DNA from: Paractinoplanes tereljensis
GTDB lineage: Bacteria; Actinomycetota; Actinomycetes; Mycobacteriales; Micromonosporaceae
DNA length: 64,000 bases
Assembly: GCF_016862435.1 (NCBI RefSeq)
Contig: NZ_BOMY01000038.1
Coordinates: 62,001-126,000 of the forward strand
Direction of reading: 5' to 3'
The notes under the pieces were generated by a model. That model saw only the letters and a program-made list of their open reading frames with translations. It searched no databases and was not told the DNA's origin. Within the stretch, counting starts at the first letter, position 1. Every line of letters begins with the position of its first letter. Made by a program: the position numbers and the translations under genes. Of this stretch, positions 57,144 through 64,000 are shown piece by piece.

Positions 57144-58130
57144 ATGGCGACGATGCGGGACGTTGCCGCGCGCGCCGGGGTGAGCGCGAAGACGGTTTCC
57201 CGGGTCTTCAACAACGACCCCCACGTGCTCCCCGAGACCCGTTCCCAGGTGGAACAGATCATGAAGGAGCTCAACTACGTCCCCAACGTTCTCGCGACGA
57301 CCTTCCGCTCGGGCAAGGCGTCGGCCATCGGCGTGGCGGTTCCGGACATCGTCGACCCGTTCTTCGCCGCCATCGCCCGGGCCGTCGATCGGGTCGCCCG
57401 GGACCGGGGCGTGGCCACGCTCCTGACCAATCTGGGCGACGATCCGGACCGGGAACGCGACATCATCGAGTCGTTGCTGAGCCGGCGGCTCGCCGGGCTG
57501 ATCGTCGCCCCGATCGGGACCGATCATTCGTGGCTGAAACGGTGGACGGACAGCACGCCGATGGTGTTCGTCGACCGGGCGCCGGGCGGCCTGTCGGCCG
57601 ACACCTTCACCGACAACGACGAGGCCGGCGCGTACCTGGCCACCCGCCACCTGATCGAGCACGGTCACCGGCGGATCGCGTACGTCGCCGGCAGCCCACA
57701 CCTTTCGACGGAGACCAACCGGTTGACCGGCTATCGCCGAGCGCTCACCGAGGCTGGGATCGAGCCGGACGGGCAACTGGTGGCGGCGGACGTCAATGAC
57801 CGCGCGGCCACCGAGGCGGCGATGACCCGGCTGCTCGGCCTGGCCGACCGGCCCACGGCGATCTTCTCGTCCAACGCCCGCAGTTCGATGCTTGTGGTGC
57901 ATGCCCTGCCGGCCAACGAGTTGGCGGTCGTCGGGTTCGGCGACTTCCCGATGGCCGACATGCTGCACCCCGCGCTGACCGTGATCGATCAGGACCCGGA
58001 TCAGCTCGGCCGGTTCGCCGCGAGCCGCGTGTTCGAGCGCGCCGACCACCCGAAGCGCCGGTTACGGCGCACCACCGTCCTCGACGTCACGCTGACCGAA
58101 CGCGAGTCCTGCAAGATTGCCGCCCGCTAG
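57144..58130 (+). CDS. LacI-family regulator 1
   Basis: This 328-residue regulator has an N-terminal helix-turn-helix and hinge (MRDVAARAGVSAKTVSRVFNN, then YVPN) and a periplasmic-binding-protein-like effector domain. GGGAGGTGA precedes the ATG. It is paralogous to the convergent LacI at 58127-59155, and the recognition helices differ by only a residue or two (VSAKTVSRVFNN and VSAKSVSRVINN). Both are therefore likely to bind the TGTCACCGGTGACA-type operators. It follows the aldolase by 75 bp. The 3' ends of the two regulators overlap by 4 bp. Confidence 0.88.
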   Translation: MATMRDVAARAGVSAKTVSRVFNNDPHVLPETRSQVEQIMKELNYVPNVLATTFRSGKASAIGVAVPDIVDPFFAAIARAVDRVARDRGVATLLTNLGDDPDRERDIIESLLSRRLAGLIVAPIGTDHSWLKRWTDSTPMVFVDRAPGGLSADTFTDNDEAGAYLATRHLIEHGHRRIAYVAGSPHLSTETNRLTGYRRALTEAGIEPDGQLVAADVNDRAATEAAMTRLLGLADRPTAIFSSNARSSMLVVHALPANELAVVGFGDFPMADMLHPALTVIDQDPDQLGRFAASRVFERADHPKRRLRRTTVLDVTLTERESCKIAAR

Positions 58131-59155
58131 ATCGCCAGGGCTTCGTCGGATGCGGCGGGCAGGCTTTCCTGGCCGCAGCAGGATTCGCGGGTGATGAGCG
58201 GCACGGGCAGGACGATCTGCCGCTTGAGCCGTCGCCGGGGGTGGTCGATCCGATCGAACAACCGGGTCGCGGCCGCCCGGCCGACCGACGCTGGATCCTG
58301 GTCGACGACGGTCGGCGCCGGCTGGATCGCCTCGGCCAGCGGGAAGTCACCGAAGCTGACCAGTGGAACGGACTGGTATCCGGCGACCCGCAGCGCCGGG
58401 ATGATGCCGATGGTGGACCAGGCGTTGGAGGAGAACAGCGCGGTCGGCGGCGTGTCGGCGTTCAGCAGGTCGACGGCCGCCGCGCCGGCTTCGCCCCCGG
58501 TGGCCGGTCCGAACCGGATCAGCCGCGGATCCTCGGCGACTCCGGCGTGGCGGAGCGCGTCGCGGTAGCCCTTGAAACGGCGGGCGGTGGTGGCCGTGGC
58601 AACGGTGTCGCCGATGAACGCGATGCGGCGGTGTCCGTGCCCGATCAGATGCTCGGTGGCCGCCCAGGCGCCGCCGTGGTCGTCCTCGACGACGCTGTCC
58701 GCGACCACGCCGGCCGGCGGGCGGTCGATGAACACGATGGCGATCCGGCCCTGCCAGGGCTTCAGGTAGGACTGGTCGGCCGAGACCGGTGTCGTGATGA
58801 GACCGATCAACTGGCGGCGGAGCAGTGCCTCGACCCGGCTCTGTTCCTCGGCGCCGTCCTGGCCGAGGCTGGTGATCAGTACCGCGAGCCCGCGGGACCG
58901 GGCGATCTGTTCGATCTCGCGGGTGAGACGCGCGAAGAACGGATCGGAGAGGTCGGGGATGGCCACCCCGATCGCGGCGTCCCGCCCGGAACGGAAGGTG
59001 CGGGCCAGCTCGTTCGGCACGTAGTTGAGCTCGGCGATGGCCTGCTCGACCCGCCGGCGGACATCGGCCGACACGTATCGATCATTATTGATGACCCGGG
59101 AAACGGACTTGGCGCTGACGCCGGCGCGTTCCGCGACTTGGCGCATGGTGCTCAT
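58127..59155 (-). CDS. LacI-family regulator 2
   Basis: This 342-residue LacI protein (MRQVAERAGVSAKSVSRVINN, hinge YVPNELARTFRSG) has the usual sugar-binding effector domain. AGGAGG lies 8 bases before the ATG. It is divergent from the polyol dehydrogenase and has a perfect operator 44 bp upstream of its start, so autoregulation and control of the 59351-64000 operon are expected. It ends with a Cys-containing tail (RESCCGQES) after the core fold. Confidence 0.88.
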   Translation of the reverse strand: MSTMRQVAERAGVSAKSVSRVINNDRYVSADVRRRVEQAIAELNYVPNELARTFRSGRDAAIGVAIPDLSDPFFARLTREIEQIARSRGLAVLITSLGQDGAEEQSRVEALLRRQLIGLITTPVSADQSYLKPWQGRIAIVFIDRPPAGVVADSVVEDDHGGAWAATEHLIGHGHRRIAFIGDTVATATTARRFKGYRDALRHAGVAEDPRLIRFGPATGGEAGAAAVDLLNADTPPTALFSSNAWSTIGIIPALRVAGYQSVPLVSFGDFPLAEAIQPAPTVVDQDPASVGRAAATRLFDRIDHPRRRLKRQIVLPVPLITRESCCGQESLPAASDEALAI

Positions 59156-59198
59156 CTGTTCAACCTCCTGCCGAGACGATACGTCGGCACCGCTCCTA

Positions 59199-59259
59199 TG
59201 TCACCGGTGACATATTCTCAAGATTCTTTGTCTGACACCGGTGACAGACACCGATGTCA
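59199..59259. promoter_or_regulatory. LacI-type operators before polyol dehydrogenase operon
   Basis: A perfect palindrome TGTCACCGGTGACA lies at 59199-59212, a second site TGACACCGGTGACA at 59233-59246, and a weaker abutting copy AGACACCGATGTCA at 59246-59259. They sit between the divergent LacI gene and the dehydrogenase. Confidence 0.8.
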
Positions 59260-59350
59260 TGTCCTAGTGTTCGTTTCCAACGGGTTACGAAGCGACCACC
59301 GAGCGGGACCGGCGTCGTCACGACGATCGATCTGGCGAAGGAGCTACGAG

Positions 59351-60376
59351 ATGAAAGCCGTCGTCTACGACGCCCCCCGCAGTTACGCCGTCACCGACAT
59401 CCCGGTCCCGCCGGTCGGCGCGGGCGAGGTGCTCATCAAGGTCGGCCAGGTCGGGGTGTGCGGCACCGACCTGCACATCCACGAGGGCGACTTCAACGCG
59501 GTCTTCCCGCTGATCCCGGGCCATGAGCTCGTCGGCGTGGTGGAGCAGCTCGGTGCCGGTGTCACCGGTCTGCGCGTCGGCGAGCAGGTGACGGTCAACC
59601 CGAACGTGCACTGCGGACACTGCGCGTACTGCCGGGCCGGCCGGCTGATCCTCTGCGCGAACCTCAAGGGTTACGGCAGCAACTTCCCCGGCTTCTTCGC
59701 CGAGTACGTCGCGGTTCCACAGACCCTGGTCTTCTCGGTCGAGGGCCTGCCCGCCGACACCGCCGTGTTCACCGAACCGGCCGGCTGCGCTATGCACGGG
59801 CTGGAGACCCTCGACCTCCGGCCAGGCTCGAGCGTGCTGGTCTTCGGGTCCGGGCCGACCGGGTTGTTGCTGGCGCAACTGATCGCGCACGGCGGGGCGT
59901 CCTCGGTGACGGTCGCCGCCCCGTCGGCGTTCAAGCTCGAGACCGCCGCGGCACTGGGCATCGATCGGACCGTCCAGATCAGCCGCGACGACCCGGAGAG
60001 CAACATCGCCGTCCTCAAGGAAGCGTCACCGGACGGGGACGGCTACGACGTGGTCGTCGAGGCGACCGGCTCACCCCGGATCGGTGACATCTGCGTGCCG
60101 CTGACCCGCAACGGCGGAACCGTTCTGGTGTACGGCGTCACCCGGAACGAGGACATCGTCACCGTCCACCCGTTCGACGTCTTCCGCCGCGAGATCACCA
60201 TCAAGGGCTCGTTCGCCGAGATCTCGTCGTTCGGCGCCGCCATCGCCGCACTGCGCGGCGGCCGCGCGAAGACCGACGGGATCATCACCCACCGCTTCGC
60301 GCTGGACGACTACGGCAAGGCCCTTGACGCCCTGCAGAACGACCCCACGGTCCACAAGGTCGTCATCGTCCCCTGA
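59351..60376 (+). CDS. Zinc-dependent polyol (arabinitol/sorbitol-type) dehydrogenase
   Basis: This 341-residue medium-chain alcohol dehydrogenase has catalytic zinc ligands Cys37, His58 and Glu59 (GHE) and structural cysteines 88, 91, 94 and 102. The NAD site is VLVFGSGPTGLLLAQL near 166. The closest types are D-arabinitol and sorbitol dehydrogenases, which oxidise polyols to ketoses. The next gene, a xylulokinase, would use D-xylulose, so a pentitol such as D-arabinitol or xylitol is a sensible substrate guess. AAGGAG lies 7 bases before the ATG, and two to three LacI operators are upstream. Confidence 0.88.
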   Translation: MKAVVYDAPRSYAVTDIPVPPVGAGEVLIKVGQVGVCGTDLHIHEGDFNAVFPLIPGHELVGVVEQLGAGVTGLRVGEQVTVNPNVHCGHCAYCRAGRLILCANLKGYGSNFPGFFAEYVAVPQTLVFSVEGLPADTAVFTEPAGCAMHGLETLDLRPGSSVLVFGSGPTGLLLAQLIAHGGASSVTVAAPSAFKLETAAALGIDRTVQISRDDPESNIAVLKEASPDGDGYDVVVEATGSPRIGDICVPLTRNGGTVLVYGVTRNEDIVTVHPFDVFRREITIKGSFAEISSFGAAIAALRGGRAKTDGIITHRFALDDYGKALDALQNDPTVHKVVIVP

Positions 60377-60422
60377 CCCAACCGTCCCGAAACAACGACC
60401 CGTCGAAGGAGGTGATCCGGCC

Positions 60423-61931
60423 ATGTCGCCGACCGTACTCGGCATCGACCTGGGCACCAGCTCGGTGAAGGCGGTGGTCGCTCGCCTCGACGGGACCGTC
60501 GTCGCGCAGGCCCGCGCCGACTATCCGGTCTCCAGCCCGCGCCTGGGGTGGAGCGAGACCCCGGCGGGCGACTGGCTCGACGCCGCGGCCGGGGCGGTCC
60601 GCGCCGCCGTCGCCGAGGCCGGTTCGCAGCCGCTCGCGATCGGGCTGTCCGGCCAGATGCACGGGGTCGTCCTGGCCGACGAGAACGGCCGGGCGATTCG
60701 GCCGGCCATGCTCTGGTCCGATTCCCGGGCGATCGACCAGATCCAGGAGTACGACCGACTGCCCGACCCACTGCTGGCCCGGCTGGCCAATCCCCGCAGT
60801 CCAGGCATGGCCGGGCCGCTGCTGGCCTGGCTGGCGATCCACGAGGCGGTGACGTACCGGGCCGCGCGCTGGGCACTGCAGCCGAAGGACTGGCTGCGGG
60901 CCCAGTTGACCGGCCGGTTCGTCACCGAGCCGAGCGATGCGTCGGCGACCCTGCTCTACGACATCGCCGGCGACACCTGGAGCACCGAGCTGCTCGGCGC
61001 ACTCGGACTCGACCCGGCCAAACTCCCGCCGATCCTGGATTTTTCGGCCGCGCCGGCCGGCCTGCTGACCGTGGACGCGGCGGCCCGGCTCGGCCTTCGC
61101 CCCGGCGTGCCGGTCGCGGCGGGTGCCGCCGACACGGCGGCCGCGGCGCTCGGTTCCCGCCTTACCGAGCCCGGAACGATCCAGCTGACCATCGGCACCG
61201 GCGCGCAACTCGTCATGCCGGTGGCCGAACGGCCCGACCCGTTGCCGGCCCACCCGGTCACCCACCTGTACCGGTCGGCGACCGACACCGGCTGGTACCG
61301 GATGGGAGCCGTGCTCAACGGCGGCCTGACCCTGGACTGGGTATGCAAGACCCTCGGCGCCGGCTGGCCCGAGCTCTACGCCGCCGCCGCGGTCGCCCCT
61401 CAGGCCGACGACCCGTACTTCCTGCCGCACGTCAACGGGGAGCGCACGCCGTACCTCGATCCGGCCCTGCGCGGCGCCTGGACCGGTCTCGGGCCGCGGC
61501 ACGATCGCGGCCATCTGCTGCGCGCCGCGCTCGAGGGTGTCGCCTTCGGCATCCGCGATGCGCTCGACAGCCTCGACCCGGCCGGCCAGGCCACCCGGCT
61601 GCGCCTGGCCGGCGGCGGCACCACCGACCCGGCGTGGCGGCAGATGCTCGCCGACATCCTCGGCCGGGCCCTGGTGCCGGTGGACGTGCCCGCGGCCTCG
61701 GGGCTGGGCGCGGCGCTTCTCGGCGCCCGGGCCGCCGGCCTGATCGATCACATCCCGCCCCGCCCATCGTCCGCCGCGGCCGGCCATCAGCCCGGCCCTC
61801 GGCACGAGCAATATCACGATCGCCATGCGGCCTTCCGCCGCAAGGTCCGCGCCCTGCGCGACAGCGACAGCACCACCGTCGGCGGGTACGCCGGCTCGGC
61901 GCCGCACGGCGCCCCTCCCGCACTCGGATAG
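60423..61931 (+). CDS. xylB: Xylulokinase (FGGY family)
   Basis: This 502-residue kinase has the phosphate motif GIDLGTSSVKAVVARLDG, the xylulokinase-like GLSGQMHGVVL near 78, WSDSRA near 98, and the family block HVNGERTPYLDP near 338. It phosphorylates D-xylulose to the 5-phosphate for the pentose phosphate pathway. An exceptionally complete ribosome binding site, AAGGAGGTGATC at 60406-60417, precedes the ATG. It follows the dehydrogenase by 46 bp in the same operon. A Ser/Pro-rich tail of about 60 residues extends past the conserved fold. Confidence 0.88.
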   Translation: MSPTVLGIDLGTSSVKAVVARLDGTVVAQARADYPVSSPRLGWSETPAGDWLDAAAGAVRAAVAEAGSQPLAIGLSGQMHGVVLADENGRAIRPAMLWSDSRAIDQIQEYDRLPDPLLARLANPRSPGMAGPLLAWLAIHEAVTYRAARWALQPKDWLRAQLTGRFVTEPSDASATLLYDIAGDTWSTELLGALGLDPAKLPPILDFSAAPAGLLTVDAAARLGLRPGVPVAAGAADTAAAALGSRLTEPGTIQLTIGTGAQLVMPVAERPDPLPAHPVTHLYRSATDTGWYRMGAVLNGGLTLDWVCKTLGAGWPELYAAAAVAPQADDPYFLPHVNGERTPYLDPALRGAWTGLGPRHDRGHLLRAALEGVAFGIRDALDSLDPAGQATRLRLAGGGTTDPAWRQMLADILGRALVPVDVPAASGLGAALLGARAAGLIDHIPPRPSSAAAGHQPGPRHEQYHDRHAAFRRKVRALRDSDSTTVGGYAGSAPHGAPPALG

Positions 61932-61995
61932 CTCCCGGACGCCGCGTTCCCCGGCCCCTGGTCGCGGTGTGCCACCACACCGAAAGGTTTCCCCT

Positions 61996-62775
61996 ATGGC
62001 ACCACTTCTGGAGGCGCGCGGCCTGTCGCGGAGCTTCGGACACGTCCGGGCGCTCGACGACGCGTCGTTCGACATCGAGGCCGGTGAGGTCGTCGCGTTG
62101 ATCGGCGACAACGGAGCCGGCAAGTCCACCCTGGTCAAGGCACTCACCGGCAACCTGCCGGTCGACTCCGGCGAGCTGTACTTCGAGGGCGCGCCGGTCA
62201 TCATCCACACTCCGCACCAGGCCTCGGAGATGGGCATGGAGGTCGTGTACCAGGACCTCGCCCTGGCACCCCACCTCAACCCGGTGCAGAACATGTTCCT
62301 GGGCCGCGAGATCCCCCGCAAAGGACTGCTCGGCTCCCTGGGATTCATGGACGAGAAGCAGATGCGCGCGAAGGCCGAGGCCGGCTTCGCCGAGCTCGGC
62401 GGCACCGTCCGCTCGTTCAGCGCACCCGTCGGCGCGATGTCCGGCGGGCAGCGTCAGCAGATCGCGATCGTCCGCGCGATCAGCTGGGCCGACAAGATCG
62501 TCTTCCTGGACGAGCCGACCGCCGCGCTCGGCGTGGTGCAGACCAAAAACGTCCTGGACACCATCAAACGCGTACGCGACAAGGGCATCGCCGTGGTTCT
62601 CATCTCGCACTCGATGCCCCATGTCCTGCAGGTCGCCGACCGCATCCAGATCATGCGACTGGGCACCCGGGTGGCGACCATGCCGGCCGAAGGCACGACC
62701 GTCGAGCAGCTGGTCGGTGCGATGACCGGCGCTCTGGACTCGCAGACCGTCAAGCGCAAGGAAAAAGCGTCATGA
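61996..62775 (+). CDS. Sugar ABC importer ATPase (FrcA-type, single domain)
   Basis: This 259-residue ATPase has Walker A GDNGAGKST near 37, signature MSGGQRQQ, Walker B VFLDEPTAALG and H-loop LISHS. Ribose-type importers usually have a double-length ATPase (RbsA). The single domain here is like FrcA of fructose importers. GAAAGG precedes the ATG, and the permease follows with an ATGA overlap. It probably supplies the polyol or ketose to the dehydrogenase and kinase encoded just upstream. Confidence 0.9.
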   Translation: MAPLLEARGLSRSFGHVRALDDASFDIEAGEVVALIGDNGAGKSTLVKALTGNLPVDSGELYFEGAPVIIHTPHQASEMGMEVVYQDLALAPHLNPVQNMFLGREIPRKGLLGSLGFMDEKQMRAKAEAGFAELGGTVRSFSAPVGAMSGGQRQQIAIVRAISWADKIVFLDEPTAALGVVQTKNVLDTIKRVRDKGIAVVLISHSMPHVLQVADRIQIMRLGTRVATMPAEGTTVEQLVGAMTGALDSQTVKRKEKAS

Positions 62776-63869
62776 GCGTCATCACCCCGCCCGGTCAGGC
62801 CCCCGACCAGCAAGTCGTCATCGAGCCGCCGGCGCGGCAGTCGTACCTCCGGCGCGCCGCGAACCTGCAATCGGTCTGGATCCTCGGCGTCCTCGTCGTC
62901 ATCATCGCCGCCTTCTCCGCGGCGGCCGGCACCAAGTTCCTGTCCACCAGCAACTTCTCGCTGATCTCGCAGAACATCGCGGTCTGGGCCGTGCTCGGGG
63001 TCGGGATGACCTTCGTCATCATCACCTCCGGCATCGACCTGTCCATCGGCTCGGTGCTGGTCTTCTCCTCGGTCATCGCCGCCAAGATCATGGAATCGGT
63101 CGGCGGGGACGGCTGGTCCACCGCGGCCGCCGGGATCGGCGGAGCGCTCGTGTCCGGGATCGCCTGGGGCGCGCTCAACGGCTTCCTCATCGCCAAGGCG
63201 AAGATCCCGCCGCTGATCGTCACCCTCGGCGCGCTGTCGGTCGCGCTCGGCCTGGCCCAGGTCCTCACCGGCGGCATCGACATCCGTTCGGTGCCGGAAT
63301 CGCTTACCGACTTCAACACGTACATCAAGATCGCCGGCATCCCGGCGCTGCCCTTCGTCGCCCTGATCGTGCTGATCATCGGCGGGATCGTGCTGCACAA
63401 GACGAAGTTCGGCCGCTACACGTACGCGGTCGGCTCCAACGAACTCGGCGCCCGCCGGGTCGGCATCAACGTCGACCGGCACCTGATCCAGGTGTACGCC
63501 CTGTCCGGCGCCTGCGCCGGGCTCGGCGCGGTCCTGGCCCTGGCCCAGTTCGGCACCACCACCATCGCCGGACAGTCGCTGACCAACCTCAACGTCATCG
63601 CGGCCGTCGTCATCGGCGGCACCTCGATCTTCGGCGGTGAGGGCTCGATCTTCGGCACCGTGGTCGGCCTGTTCATCCCCGCGGTCCTGCAGGCCGGCTT
63701 CGTCATCGTCGGCGTCGAGGCCTTCTGGCAGGGCGTCGCCGTCGGATCGGTCCTCGTCGCCGCCGTCTACGTCGACCAGTCGCGCCGTGCCGCCGCTCTG
63801 CGGGGCAGTTCCCGGCCGTCCTTGTTCGCCCTCCTCGGAGCCAAGAAAGCTAAGGAACCCTCCCGATGA
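62772..63869 (+). CDS. Sugar ABC importer permease (RbsC/FrcC-type)
   Basis: This 365-residue permease of the ribose/xylose class has about nine or ten hydrophobic segments. Family landmarks are MTFVIITSGIDLSIGSVL near 84, NGFLIAKAKIPPLIVTLG near 140 and VIGGTSIFGGEGSIFGTVVG near 282. It overlaps both neighbours by ATGA. It should form a homodimeric channel for the sugar delivered by the lipoprotein encoded next. Confidence 0.92.
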   Translation: MSVITPPGQAPDQQVVIEPPARQSYLRRAANLQSVWILGVLVVIIAAFSAAAGTKFLSTSNFSLISQNIAVWAVLGVGMTFVIITSGIDLSIGSVLVFSSVIAAKIMESVGGDGWSTAAAGIGGALVSGIAWGALNGFLIAKAKIPPLIVTLGALSVALGLAQVLTGGIDIRSVPESLTDFNTYIKIAGIPALPFVALIVLIIGGIVLHKTKFGRYTYAVGSNELGARRVGINVDRHLIQVYALSGACAGLGAVLALAQFGTTTIAGQSLTNLNVIAAVVIGGTSIFGGEGSIFGTVVGLFIPAVLQAGFVIVGVEAFWQGVAVGSVLVAAVYVDQSRRAAALRGSSRPSLFALLGAKKAKEPSR

Positions 63870-64000
63870 TCAAATCCAGAATCCTCCTGGCCGCCGGCAG
63901 CGTCGCCGCGGTCGCCATCCTGGCCGCGTGCAGCAGCTCCAAACCGGCCGACAGCACGACCAACACGGCCGCCGGCGATCCCAGCGCGCCCGCTGCCTCG
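63866..64000 (+). CDS. Sugar-binding lipoprotein, 5' part
   Basis: The frame runs off the window after 45 codons. It begins with a lipoprotein signal (MIKSRILLAAGSVAAVAILAAC) and a Ser/Thr/Ala-rich linker. The ATG overlaps the permease stop, so this should be the substrate-binding protein that completes the importer. The binding domain lies beyond the window. Confidence 0.85.
   Translation, partial: MIKSRILLAAGSVAAVAILAACSSSKPADSTTNTAAGDPSAPAAS

Overview
The window is very G+C-rich DNA with dense, often overlapping genes (ATGA and GTGA junctions), GTG starts, DmdR/IdeR-type iron boxes, an MbtH protein and a giant NRPS. This points to an actinomycete; Micromonosporaceae (Actinoplanes-like) is my inference, not something the sequence proves.

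Layout. (1) 1-9608: the 3' end of a B12 diol dehydratase operon (small subunit, reactivase) converges on a five-gene minus-strand operon (class III aminotransferase, ALDH-like remnant, APH-type kinase, SDR, GntR regulator). Divergent from it are an APC permease and an acetamidase/formamidase-like gene. The set resembles the amino-alcohol (aminopropanol/aminoacetone) gene set of the mycobacterial RMM microcompartment, but no shell gene is in view. (2) 9160-11570: a visibly more A/T-rich patch with a small secreted protein, a possible tRNA remnant and one copy of a dispersed repeat. (3) 11575-21475: a DinB/mycothiol-type protein; a co-translated trio (LPXTG surface protein, lipoprotein, M48 membrane protease); two unknown genes; and a divergent membrane protein with a C-terminal serine hydrolase.

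(4) 21693-49301: a complete hydroxamate siderophore locus. It has an ornithine N5-hydroxylase and a formyltransferase (divergent, each with an iron box), a heterodimeric ABC exporter-fold pair with complementary degenerate ATP sites, an MbtH protein and a 5,496-residue NRPS (A-nMT-PCP-E / C-A-PCP-E / C-A-PCP / C-A-PCP / C). A siderophore-binding lipoprotein lies upstream of the NRPS; two FecCD permeases and an ATPase are divergent from it. The pocket code of module 3 reads as N5-hydroxyornithine. The architecture resembles erythrochelin/foroxymithine assembly with an extra N-methylation in module 1. A 0.9 kb gene-free stretch (27643-28549) holds a dispersed repeat and a 41-bp inverted repeat.

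(5) 49363-54053: prfC, a cold-shock gene, and an MDR oxidoreductase plus MarR/XRE regulators linked by a palindrome found at both promoters. (6) 54118-64000: a polyol/ketose catabolic locus with two FGGY kinases, a LacD-like aldolase, a zinc polyol dehydrogenase, a FrcABC-type ABC importer and two paralogous LacI regulators. Four copies of a TGTCACCGGTGACA-type operator lie at its two divergent promoters. The last gene is cut by the window end.
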